NCBI RefSeq assembly: GCF_014302995.1
Contig: NZ_CP060295.1
Span: forward strand, 1,984,001-2,048,000
Origin: Variovorax sp. PAMC26660
Lineage (GTDB): Bacteria; Pseudomonadota; Gammaproteobacteria; Burkholderiales; Burkholderiaceae_C
Length of the DNA: 64,000 nucleotides
Reading direction: 5' to 3'
The notes under the pieces are model-generated. The model saw nothing but the letters and a program-made list of their open reading frames with translations, was not told where the DNA came from and did no database searches. How positions within the stretch are numbered: the stretch's first letter is position 1; the number at the start of each line of letters is the position of its first letter. A program made the translations under genes and the position numbers. Positions 9,379-17,472 of the stretch are shown in pieces.

Positions 9379-11068
9379 TAACCCCGCGCGCCGAATCGAC
9401 CAGCGCGCGAAACACCCGCGCAACCGCGCGCACCGGGTACATCTCGGACCACTGCTTCGAGGCCGTGACCTTCGGCGGTGCCGAGATCACGCCCCGGCCC
9501 ATGCGCAGCGACACCTGCAGCCGGCGGATCGCAAAGCTCGGCCGGGCTGCCATGAGCCGCCGCAGGGTCACCGGGGCACCGGCGACTGCGGCAGTTCCGG
9601 CATCGGCGACCACGAACTGCAGCACCAGGCACTTGCGCCCCGCGGTGGGCGGCAACTCGAAGACCAGACTGCGCCGCCGCGCACCGATCGTGCGCTGCCC
9701 CGGCAGCACCACGCCATCGAACATCGCATGGACGCTGGTGGCCTTGGCGTTGCTGCGAAAGTCGATGCGGACTTCGAGGCGATGCGGCTGCTGGTGCGAC
9801 GACGACGGCGACAGCGCCGGCAGCGGAATCACGAGGCAGGCCAGCTCGCCCTGGCTGCGCACGCCTTCGTCGTGGAACCCCGACCAGCCGTGGCTGAGCC
9901 AGCCGAGCGCGGGGCTGCCGGGGTGAAACATGTAGGGTCGCCCCAACTGCAGCTCGGACACTTCGCCCAGGCCGGGGGCCTGCGCGTCGAAGCCCCAGCG
10001 CGCACCGAATGCACGCTCGATGGTCGCAGCGGGCCAGGCCGCGGTGCTGGGCGCCGCGTCGCGGCCTTTTTCTTCGTCGCCGCCTGCGCATGCGGCCGCC
10101 ATGAAGTCCATCGCGCCGAGTCCGGCGCCGATCGCGATCCAGTCCGAGCAGGCCAGCGGCAGTTGGCCGGCCGCGTTGCGGTCGGCCTCGATCAGCGCAT
10201 GGCCGGGCTTGCGGAAGTAGCGCGCCTCGGTCAGCACGCTCGACGACAGGCTGGCGGCGAAATGCACGTTCGACGCCGACAGCAGCGCATAGGTGTTTTC
10301 GTGCGTCCAGGCCACGTTCGGAATGGCGCGCGCAATCGGCGCGAGGTCATGCAGCGCGGGCTCATAGGGGTGCGGCTTGATGACCAGCAGATCGACGCTT
10401 TGCGCCAGTTCGCGCAGCGGCGCGACGACGCTGGCCGGGTGCATGGTGCGCCCGCCACTGACCAGCGACAGGTCCACCAGGCTCTGGCCGAAGAACAGGC
10501 CCACGCGCAGGCGGGGGTCGAACAGCGAGGCGGCGCCACGCCGTGCGAAGTAGCCCTTGAGCACGGCCGCGTGGTTCCAGAACAGTTCTTCGTCCACGCA
10601 GCGGGCCCGCAGCGCGGCCTCGATGACGGGGTCGTTGGTGCGGGCGCAGAAGTGCAGGTGTTCGGTGAAACGGCGCGGATCGATCTCGATGTCCAGGTAG
10701 CTCGCGCCGCTGCGGTGGATGCAATGCTGCAGCGCCGGCGTGAGGCCCCAGCCGATCACGAGGCAGCCAGGGTCGAACGCCGGCATGCCGTCGCGCCCGG
10801 CCAGTGGCAGCAGGTCGGCCACACAGGCGCGGGCCCAGCCGGCTTGCGTGCAGGGCAGTTCGAGCCGGTCCATGAGGCGCGCGACGTCGATGCGCCCGCC
10901 TTCGGACAGCGGCGCCACTTCACGCATCGGCAGGCCCAGCCGGCCCAATGCGGAATCGAAAAAGCCACGGAGAAATCGCCGGTTTGCGACGTGGTACTGA
11001 AGCCCGTTGGCGGGCGAGCGGAAGAAATCGTCCGCAAAAATAACGTGATGGAACCGGCGAGTTGTCAT
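9368..11068 (-). CDS. Capsule polysaccharide biosynthesis-like protein
   Basis: 566-aa protein starting at the ATG that gives MTTRRFHHVIFADDFF. The central region has GLFFGQSLVDLSLV and LVIKPHPYEP; a KPHP motif of this type is typical of capsule-synthesis and CDP-glycerol/Kdo transferase-like GT-B proteins. The last 200 residues look like a separate beta-rich domain (LEVRIDFRSNAKATSV, SLVFELPP), perhaps binding the glycan. Longer in-frame starts upstream exist but add low-similarity residues. It converges on the GT-B gene with an 11-bp overlap. It is probably the second arm of the polysaccharide block, but a substrate cannot be given. Confidence 0.6.
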   Translation of the reverse strand: MTTRRFHHVIFADDFFRSPANGLQYHVANRRFLRGFFDSALGRLGLPMREVAPLSEGGRIDVARLMDRLELPCTQAGWARACVADLLPLAGRDGMPAFDPGCLVIGWGLTPALQHCIHRSGASYLDIEIDPRRFTEHLHFCARTNDPVIEAALRARCVDEELFWNHAAVLKGYFARRGAASLFDPRLRVGLFFGQSLVDLSLVSGGRTMHPASVVAPLRELAQSVDLLVIKPHPYEPALHDLAPIARAIPNVAWTHENTYALLSASNVHFAASLSSSVLTEARYFRKPGHALIEADRNAAGQLPLACSDWIAIGAGLGAMDFMAAACAGGDEEKGRDAAPSTAAWPAATIERAFGARWGFDAQAPGLGEVSELQLGRPYMFHPGSPALGWLSHGWSGFHDEGVRSQGELACLVIPLPALSPSSSHQQPHRLEVRIDFRSNAKATSVHAMFDGVVLPGQRTIGARRRSLVFELPPTAGRKCLVLQFVVADAGTAAVAGAPVTLRRLMAARPSFAIRRLQVSLRMGRGVISAPPKVTASKQWSEMYPVRAVARVFRALVDSARGVISG

Positions 11069-11287
11069 CGGTTTCGGGGGGTGTGGCCTGCCCTTTGCAG
11101 ACCATCCCGCCGACCTTTCCTGAGCGATGTGCCAATCTAGGCAGCAACTCTTAGCAAAGAATGAGGAAGGCATGGAGCCCAAGCAAAGTTCATGCAAAGG
11201 CTCCGTAAAGCGGGGCGATACACAAGCACCGCGAGTGCCTCCGGCGGTCAGAGTTCTGGCTCACGCAGGGGCTTTGGGGACGTTGCT

Positions 11288-11537
11288 GTTCGGGGCGCGT
11301 GCGAATGACACCGGGTGCTCCCCTCCGCGAATGTCCCCCGCTTCGCTCCTCCTTTATTTCGCTGCGGGGAGCACCCGGCGTCATTCGCACAGGGACACGC
11401 TGCTGGTGGATCGCCGATCAACGACGGCTCTGACCGCTCACGTCGATACGGGGCTCTTTTTCGCGAAATAAAGGAGGAGCGAAGCGGGGGACATTCGCGA
11501 AAAAGAGCACCGTGTCGGCGGGAGCGACGCCCTGAAA
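11288..11537 (+). repeat. Family-1 composite palindromic repeat, copy 2
   Basis: Occupies half of the 505-bp gap 11069-11573; I see no gene in the rest, including 11069-11287. Terminal repeats are GTTCGGGGCG (11288-11297) and CGCCCTGAAA (11528-11537). Module A arms are 11300-11323 and 11366-11389, 24 bp with one mismatch, around a 42-bp loop. Module B spans 11442-11519 and its loop holds the same core in reverse. The two cores form a 37-bp perfect inverted repeat with each other, so the element can fold either as two separate hairpins or as one long one. Confidence 0.92.
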
Positions 11538-11573
11538 AGCACCCCCAACACCAAACAGGCCGCAGACAGCCCC

Positions 11574-12572
11574 TCAGTCGAGCGACAGATTCAGCTCGCG
11601 AATCAGCGGCCGCCAGCGTGCAGACTCGTCCTCCAGCAGCGCCGCGAACTGGGCAGGCGCGTCACCCACGGGCTCCACGCCGAACTCGGCCAGCTTGCGT
11701 CGCACGGCCGGGTTGTGGATGGCGCTCGCCACCGATTGCTGCAACTGCGCCACCACCTCGGGCGGCGTGCCGGCCGGCACCACGAGGCCCATGAGCGCAG
11801 CGGCCTCGACCTGCGGCATGCCCAGCTCCGCGAAAGTCGGCACGCCGGGCAACTGCGCAAGGCGGGTGGAATGGGCCACCGCCAGCGCGCGCAGCTTGCC
11901 GCTCTGGATGAAGCGGCGGGCGGCCGCCAGGTCGCACATCATCACCGGCAGCTGGCCGCCCGCCACATCGGCCAGCGCGGGTGCAGCGCCCCGGTAAGGC
12001 ACGTGCACCATCTCCAGCCCTGCTTGCCGTTCCAGCAGTTCCATCGCCAGGTGCTGCGGGCTGCCAGTGCCGGCCGAGGCAAAGCTGACCTTGCCGGGAA
12101 AGGCGCGCGCGTCCTCGATGAAAGCCCGCGCGTCCTTGACGCCGCTGGACGGCCCGACCAGCAGCACCATCGGCAGCCGGCCCAGCAAGGTGACGGGGGC
12201 GAAGTCGCGCACGGGGTTGTAGCTGAGGTTGCGGTACAGCGCGGGGTTGAACACCAGCGTGCCGTTGTCGGCCGACAGCAGCGTGTAGCCATCGGCCGGT
12301 GCGCGCGCCACCTCGATGGCGCCGAGCGCGGTGTTGCCGCCCGCACGGTTCTCGATGATCACCGGCTGGCCCGCATCGACGGCCAGTTGGGTGCCGATGG
12401 TGCGCGCAACGATGTCGGCGCCGGCACCGGCCGGGTAGGGCACGATCCAGCGGATGGGCTTGGCGGGGTAGGCGAACTGCTGGGCCTGCACGGCGGCGGG
12501 CAACACCGCAGCGACCATCGCCATCAGGGCCATGGCCAGAACATGCAGCGGCAGTTTGCGGATCATGGGCAT
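11574..12572 (-). CDS. Tripartite tricarboxylate transporter receptor, Bug/TctC family
   Basis: 332-aa periplasmic binding protein with a Sec signal peptide (hydrophobic LAMALMAMVAAVLP, cleavage after VQA). Family motifs are KPIRWIVPYPAGAGADIVAR, VIIENRAGGNTALGAIEVA, VPYRGAAPALADV and the C-terminal WRPLIREL. An ATG at 12572 and another at 12566 are both possible starts; GGAG lies 4 bp before the first and 10 bp before the second. It stands alone, with repeat elements on both sides, as is common for Bug paralogues. The ligand is unknown. Confidence 0.9.
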   Translation of the reverse strand: MPMIRKLPLHVLAMALMAMVAAVLPAAVQAQQFAYPAKPIRWIVPYPAGAGADIVARTIGTQLAVDAGQPVIIENRAGGNTALGAIEVARAPADGYTLLSADNGTLVFNPALYRNLSYNPVRDFAPVTLLGRLPMVLLVGPSSGVKDARAFIEDARAFPGKVSFASAGTGSPQHLAMELLERQAGLEMVHVPYRGAAPALADVAGGQLPVMMCDLAAARRFIQSGKLRALAVAHSTRLAQLPGVPTFAELGMPQVEAAALMGLVVPAGTPPEVVAQLQQSVASAIHNPAVRRKLAEFGVEPVGDAPAQFAALLEDESARWRPLIRELNLSLD

Positions 12573-12613
12573 CTGTCTCCAGCGGAGGCCGGCCCCGATA
12601 TTAGGACGGGATC

Positions 12614-12833
12614 AGGGCCTGTTCACACTACGCAAGGGGTCGTGTTGCTTCGCCAAGGGGCTGGCTGCAAGGCGCCCGGGCGCAGCAAGGCCGGTGCCTT
12701 GCAAGCACGGGCAACGCCGCAGACGGCCCCTTGGCGAAGCAACCCGAAGGGAAGCTCGCCCCTCGGCGTTGCGCTCCTTGATGGGCGGGCTGTGGCGAGC
12801 TTCGCGACCCCTTGTGTAGTGTGAACAGGCCCT
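12614..12833. repeat. 220-bp MITE-like element with 29-bp terminal inverted repeats
   Basis: The outer 29 bp (12614-12642 and 12805-12833) are inverted repeats with a single mismatch. Within them lie nested hairpins: TTGCTTCGCCAAGGGG (12645-12660) with its exact complement at 12727-12742, and GAAGCTCGCC with GGCGAGCTTC towards the right end. No coding capacity is convincing. The right terminus runs into the stop codon of the VWA gene (12832-12834), so its insertion probably set the 3' end of that gene. It is unrelated in sequence to the 250-bp repeat family. The remaining gap to the Bug gene is about 40 bp. Confidence 0.85.
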
Positions 12834-14046
12834 AGGCCGCCCTGCTCGTCTTCAGGCCTTGGCCCGCCGCCCAGGTCGCCACGTCCTCGCGCTTGATGGC
12901 GGCCGCCATCAGGCCCGGGAAGGCGTCGGGCGTGCAGGCGAACGAGGGCACACCCAAGGCAGCCAGCTTGGCGGCAAGGTCGCGGTCGTAGGCCGGCGCG
13001 CCTTCGTCGCTGAGCGCCAGCAGCGCGATGAACTGCACGCCGGCCTCGACCAGCTCGTGGGCGCGGCGCAGCAGCCCGTCTTCCACGCCGCCTTCGTAGA
13101 GATCGGAGATCAGGATCAGGATGGCGTTGCGCGGCTCGCGCACCAGGGTCTGGCAATAGCCGACCGCGCCGTTGATGTCGGTGCCGCCGCCCAGTTGCAC
13201 GCCGAACAGCAGGTCCACCGGGTCCTGCAGCTGCTCGGTCATGTCGACCACGGCGGTGTCGAACACCACCAGCTTGGTCGCCACCGCGGGCAGGCTGGCC
13301 ATGACGGCGCCGAAGATGCTCGAATAGACCACCGAGGCGGCCATGGAGCCGCTCTGGTCGATGCACAGGATCACCTCGCGCTGCGGCTGGCGCGCCTTGC
13401 GGCCGTAGCCCACCAGCGTCTGCGGCACCACGGTGCGGTACTCGGGCTGCCAGTGGCGCAGGTTGGCGCGGATGGTGCGGTTCCAGTCGATCTCGGAATG
13501 GCGCGGGCGGCGGTTGCGCTGGCTGCGGTTGAGCGCGCCGCTCACGGCGCTGCGCATCGGCTCTTCCAGCCGCTTCATGAGTTCGTCGACCACCTTGCGC
13601 ACCACGGCGCGCGCGGTGTCCTTGGTGCCGGCCGGGATCACGCTGGACAGCGCCACGAGGTTGGCGACCAGGTGCACGTCGGGCTGCGCGCTTTCGAGCA
13701 TCTCGGGCTGCAGCAGCATCTGGCGCAGGTTGAGCCGCTCCATCGCGTCACGCTGCATCACCTGCACCACCTGGCTCGGAAAGTACTTGCGGATGTCGCC
13801 GAGCCAGCGCGCCACGCTGGGCGCCGAATCGCCGCGGCCACCGCGCTGGCCGCCCTGGCCCAGGCCGCGCCGGCCGTCGGATTCGTAGAGCGCGGCGAGC
13901 GCCATGTCGATCTCGCGCACACGGCCGTCGATGGCGCCGCAACTGGCATTGGCTTCGCTGCCGAGCACGAGGCGCCAGCGCTGCAGGCGGTCGGTGGGTG
14001 GCAGTGCCGCTTCTTCTGTATCGACAGGGTCCTGATTCACGCTCAT
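12832..14046 (-). CDS. VWA domain protein (CoxE-like), last gene of the MoxR/DUF5682 cluster
   Basis: 404 aa. A charged, glycine-rich linker (residues 55-75) precedes a helical region, then a von Willebrand A domain. The MIDAS metal site is complete: DQSGS at residues 230-234, the threonine in GGGTDI and the aspartate in ISDLYEGG. MoxR AAA+ ATPases and VWA proteins commonly work as a pair, the ATPase remodelling a target held through the VWA domain. The start ATG overlaps the DUF5682 stop as ATGA, giving translational coupling. The stop codon lies at the edge of a MITE-like element, so the C-terminus may have been altered. Confidence 0.9.
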   Translation of the reverse strand: MSVNQDPVDTEEAALPPTDRLQRWRLVLGSEANASCGAIDGRVREIDMALAALYESDGRRGLGQGGQRGGRGDSAPSVARWLGDIRKYFPSQVVQVMQRDAMERLNLRQMLLQPEMLESAQPDVHLVANLVALSSVIPAGTKDTARAVVRKVVDELMKRLEEPMRSAVSGALNRSQRNRRPRHSEIDWNRTIRANLRHWQPEYRTVVPQTLVGYGRKARQPQREVILCIDQSGSMAASVVYSSIFGAVMASLPAVATKLVVFDTAVVDMTEQLQDPVDLLFGVQLGGGTDINGAVGYCQTLVREPRNAILILISDLYEGGVEDGLLRRAHELVEAGVQFIALLALSDEGAPAYDRDLAAKLAALGVPSFACTPDAFPGLMAAAIKREDVATWAAGQGLKTSRAA

Positions 14047-16364
14047 GCCTTGACTCCCAGCAGTTCCCGCAACAGCGGCAGTGCGAGCACCGCGCGCGCT
14101 TCGTCCCAATCGGAGGCGGCCGTGGCGACCTGTGCCGTGCCGCCCACCGCGCCGCGTTTTGCGCGCTCGCCGAGCGCACGCCGGTCGGCGCCTGAAAAAT
14201 CCGCGAAGCTGCGGCGCACCAGCGGCAGCACCTGCACGAAGTGTTCTTCGCCGAGCCCGGAGAGCCAGCGGTCGACCAGCGACCAGACCGCCTCGTCGTG
14301 CAGCAGCACCATCGCGTTGCGGTTGAGAAAACCTTCGAGCCACGCGGCCGCCTCGGTCGGCGGTGCACCGGCCGACAGGTTGCGCGCGAGTTGTTGCGCG
14401 GCACCGTCGCTGTCGAGCTGTGCATCGTCGAGCAGCAGCCGGCAGCTCACACCGCGCAGCAGCGAGGCGGCGCTTTCGCCGAAGGCGATGGACCGCAGCG
14501 CGGCACGCCAGGCAGCGGTGGTTTCTTCGCCGTCGCGCAGGCGCACGGCATCGTGCGCCGCGATGAGGCAGGTACGCAGTGCTTCCGAGGCCTCGGCGTC
14601 GAGCGCGCCGCATGCAATGGGCAGGCCGATGGCACCGCGCACGATCAGGCTGTCGAGCACATGCGAGAGCAGCGCACTGTCGGTCTGGCGCACGCTGCCA
14701 TAGCGGAACACGTTGGCCAGCGGCGGCACGGCGCCGATGAGCTGCACTGCGTCGCCGGTGAGCGCGGCGCGGTCTTCGAGCGCGCGGGTCACGGCCTGCA
14801 CGGCCACGGGCAGGTCGGCCAGCAGCACGGTGTCGACCTGCTCGGCCAGCGCGGTGAGCGAAGTCTCGGCGGCCAGGCGTTCCATCACGCGCGCGCTCGC
14901 GGCGTGGGCCACGGTGGCGCCGAAACGGCTGGCTTCGATGATGCGCAGCGCGAACTCGGGCTGCCACTGCAACTGCCACACCTCGTGGAAGGTGCCGCGG
15001 CTCGCGCGCTGGCCGGCCCTGGGTTCGCCCCAGTCCAGGTCGAGCAGCCGCAGCCGGTGCAGCAGATGGCTGCGCGCCAGGTCGTTGGCCTGGCGCAGGT
15101 CGAGGTCGAGTGTTTTCGCGGTCGCCTCGGGCTTCAGGCGCAGGCTTTTTTGCGCCTGCTCGATGTCGCGCTGCAGCGGCACGGTGGGCACGTCGGCCGG
15201 CACCTGTCCCATGCGGTCGCCCACGGTGAGGCGCTCGCGGATCAGCGTGAGCGGCGCCTGCTCGCCCATGCAGATCACGCTGCGCACGGCTTCGTCGAGT
15301 TCGGGCAGGCCGGGCGCGGGACGCTCGCGCAGCGCGGCCAGCGTTTCGGCCAGACGGGTGGCTTCGATCAGGTGGGCGGAGGAGCAGTCGAGGTCGTGTT
15401 CGCGCAGCAGCCGTGCCACGCGCGCGAGCCAGCCGGTCGTGCGGCCGGCCACTTGCTCACCCTGCTGCCACAGGTGTTCGTACCAGCCCGGCGAATCGAT
15501 GCCCGCGCCGTAGCCGCTGGCGCTCGTGAGGTGGCGATAGGTCCACGGCACCCAGGTGGCGAGCACCTTGAGCTTGGGCAGGCCCTTGAGCAGGGCGGCA
15601 TCGGCCTTCGCAGTGACCGTGCCCTGCAACGCGGGCACGTGCCATGCGCCGCAGACCACGGCGATGCGCTGGTGGCCGGCCTTGACGGCTTCGCGGATCG
15701 ACTGGCGCATGAAGGCTTCGCGCAACTGCTCGCGCTCCATCGCGCGCTGGCCGCGGCGGTCTTCAGGCGTTTCAGCGCGCACTGCCGTCATGGCTTCGGC
15801 GATGGCGCCGAACAGGTCTTGGCCGTCGCCGCGCTCCTCGACCATGTGGTTCCACCAGCTCTCGCCGTCGGCATAGCCGGCGGCGTGGGCCAGCCAGTCG
15901 AAGGGGTCGTCGGGCAGTGCGGTGGCGATGGGCTCTTCGACCGTTTCGGATGCGGGCACCGTGTCGGTCTCGTCATCGTCGAGCGGTGTTTCGACGGGTG
16001 CTTCGGCCTTGGCCTCATCGGCCGCACGCGCGGCCTGTTCGATGGCCATGCGGTGCGCCTGTGGCAGGTCGATGAAGCGCGTGGGCAACGCGTGCTTCAC
16101 GCCCCATTGCAGCGCCTGCCATTCAGGCGAGAACTCGGCGAAGGGGTAGAAGGCCGCAAGGCCTGTGTCTTCGCTCGCATGAACCAGCACCGCGACGGGC
16201 GGACGCAGGTCCGCATGCGCCATGAAGGACAGCAGCGGCTCGGCCTCGGGTGGCCCTTCGACCAGGATGCAGTCGGGCTGCAGCGACTCGAAGGCGCGCA
16301 GCAGGCTGCGCGCGCAGCCGGGCCCGTGGTGGCGGATGCCGAAGTAGTGCAGCGGTGAAGCCAT
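14043..16364 (-). CDS. DUF5682 family protein, possibly EreA/TIKI/ChaN-like
   Basis: 773-aa cytoplasmic protein. I place the start at the ATG of MASPLHYFG (16364); an in-frame GTG at 16406 would overlap the upstream gene by 14 bp. N-terminal motifs are GIRHHG (9-14), VEGPPEA (35-41), TRFIDLP (95-101) and VVCGAWH (236-242). A GxxH motif, an EGP glutamate and a second G-x-x-H resemble the EreA/TIKI/ChaN superfamily of metal-dependent hydrolases; this relation is my inference. A long helical C-terminal part follows, perhaps protein-binding. It lies between the MoxR and VWA genes. Confidence 0.8.
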   Translation of the reverse strand: MASPLHYFGIRHHGPGCARSLLRAFESLQPDCILVEGPPEAEPLLSFMAHADLRPPVAVLVHASEDTGLAAFYPFAEFSPEWQALQWGVKHALPTRFIDLPQAHRMAIEQAARAADEAKAEAPVETPLDDDETDTVPASETVEEPIATALPDDPFDWLAHAAGYADGESWWNHMVEERGDGQDLFGAIAEAMTAVRAETPEDRRGQRAMEREQLREAFMRQSIREAVKAGHQRIAVVCGAWHVPALQGTVTAKADAALLKGLPKLKVLATWVPWTYRHLTSASGYGAGIDSPGWYEHLWQQGEQVAGRTTGWLARVARLLREHDLDCSSAHLIEATRLAETLAALRERPAPGLPELDEAVRSVICMGEQAPLTLIRERLTVGDRMGQVPADVPTVPLQRDIEQAQKSLRLKPEATAKTLDLDLRQANDLARSHLLHRLRLLDLDWGEPRAGQRASRGTFHEVWQLQWQPEFALRIIEASRFGATVAHAASARVMERLAAETSLTALAEQVDTVLLADLPVAVQAVTRALEDRAALTGDAVQLIGAVPPLANVFRYGSVRQTDSALLSHVLDSLIVRGAIGLPIACGALDAEASEALRTCLIAAHDAVRLRDGEETTAAWRAALRSIAFGESAASLLRGVSCRLLLDDAQLDSDGAAQQLARNLSAGAPPTEAAAWLEGFLNRNAMVLLHDEAVWSLVDRWLSGLGEEHFVQVLPLVRRSFADFSGADRRALGERAKRGAVGGTAQVATAASDWDEARAVLALPLLRELLGVKA

Positions 16365-16392
16365 GTGCAATCGCGTGATCGGCGCGCAGGGC

Positions 16393-17472
16393 TCAGAGCT
16401 GCTCACGGCAGGCGCGGTACAGGTCCTTCCAGTCGGTGCGCTCCTTCACCACGGTCTCCAGGTATTCCTTCCACACCACGTGGTCCTGCACCGGGTCCTT
16501 GATGACCGCGCCGATCAGGCCCGAGGCCACGTCGGCCGAGCGCAGCACGCCGTCGCCGAAGTGGCCGGCCAGCGCCATGCCGCTGTTGATGACGGAGATG
16601 GCCTCTGCCGTGGAGAGCGTGGAGCTGGGCGACTTGATGCGGGTCTTGCCGTCTTCGGTCTGGCCGTTGCGCAGCTCGCGAAAGATCTGCACCACGCGGC
16701 GCACTTCCTGCAGCGCCGGTGGCTCCGCCGGCAACGCGAGCGCACGGCCCAGCTCGGCCACCCGCTTGACCACGATCTGCACTTCCTCGGCCTCGCTCGA
16801 AGGCACGGGCAGCACCACGGTGTTGAAGCGGCGCTTGAGCGCGCTCGACAGCTCGTTCACGCCCTTGTCGCGGTTGTTGGCGGTGGCAATCACCGAGAAG
16901 CCGCGCACGGCCTGCACCTCGCTGCCGAGTTCGGGAATGGGCAGCGTCTTTTCGGACAGAACGGTGATCAGCGTGTCCTGCACGTCGGCCGGAATGCGCG
17001 TGAGCTCTTCGACGCGCGCGATCTTGCCCAGGCGCATGGCGTGCACCAGCGGGCTGGGCACCAGTGCTTTTTCCGACGGTCCGTTGGCCAGCAGCTCGGC
17101 GTAGTTCCAGCCGTAGCGCAACTGCTCTTCGCTGGTGCCGGCGGTGCCCTGGATCAGCATGGTCGAGTCGCCGCTGACGGCCGCGGCCAGGTGCTCGGAC
17201 ACCCACGACTTTGCCGTGCCCGGCACGCCGTAGAGCAGCAGTGCGCGGTCGGTGGCGAGCGTGGACACGGCGATTTCCATCAGGCGCGAATTGCCGATGT
17301 ACTTGGGGCTGACCTCGAAGCCGTTGGCCAGCTTGCCGCCCATCAGGTAGGTGAGCACGGCCCAGGGCGAGAGCTTCCAGTTGGCCGGGCGCTGGCGGTC
17401 GTCGACCTTCTGGAGCGCATCGAGTTCTTCGGCGAATTGATGTTCGGCATGCTGGCGCAGGACATTGCTCAT
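16393..17472 (-). CDS. MoxR-type AAA+ ATPase
   Basis: 359-aa AAA+ ATPase with Walker A GVPGTAKS at residues 82-89, sensor 1 asparagine in IATANNRDKG and arginine finger in LKRRF. The Walker B position reads IARVEE (residues 151-156), with glutamate where most MoxR proteins have aspartate; this EELTR form seems to be shared by this subfamily. The C-terminal helical lid contains STAEAISVINSGMA. It overlaps the DUF5691 gene by 4 bp (ATGA) and precedes DUF5682 by 28 bp, so it is the motor of the cluster. The cellular target is unknown. Confidence 0.93.
   Translation of the reverse strand: MSNVLRQHAEHQFAEELDALQKVDDRQRPANWKLSPWAVLTYLMGGKLANGFEVSPKYIGNSRLMEIAVSTLATDRALLLYGVPGTAKSWVSEHLAAAVSGDSTMLIQGTAGTSEEQLRYGWNYAELLANGPSEKALVPSPLVHAMRLGKIARVEELTRIPADVQDTLITVLSEKTLPIPELGSEVQAVRGFSVIATANNRDKGVNELSSALKRRFNTVVLPVPSSEAEEVQIVVKRVAELGRALALPAEPPALQEVRRVVQIFRELRNGQTEDGKTRIKSPSSTLSTAEAISVINSGMALAGHFGDGVLRSADVASGLIGAVIKDPVQDHVVWKEYLETVVKERTDWKDLYRACREQL

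Noticed and set aside
11127..11471. Short frames inside the four palindromic elements as genes
   Set aside because: They read through inverted-repeat arms and cores, appear in several frames, and lack upstream signals.
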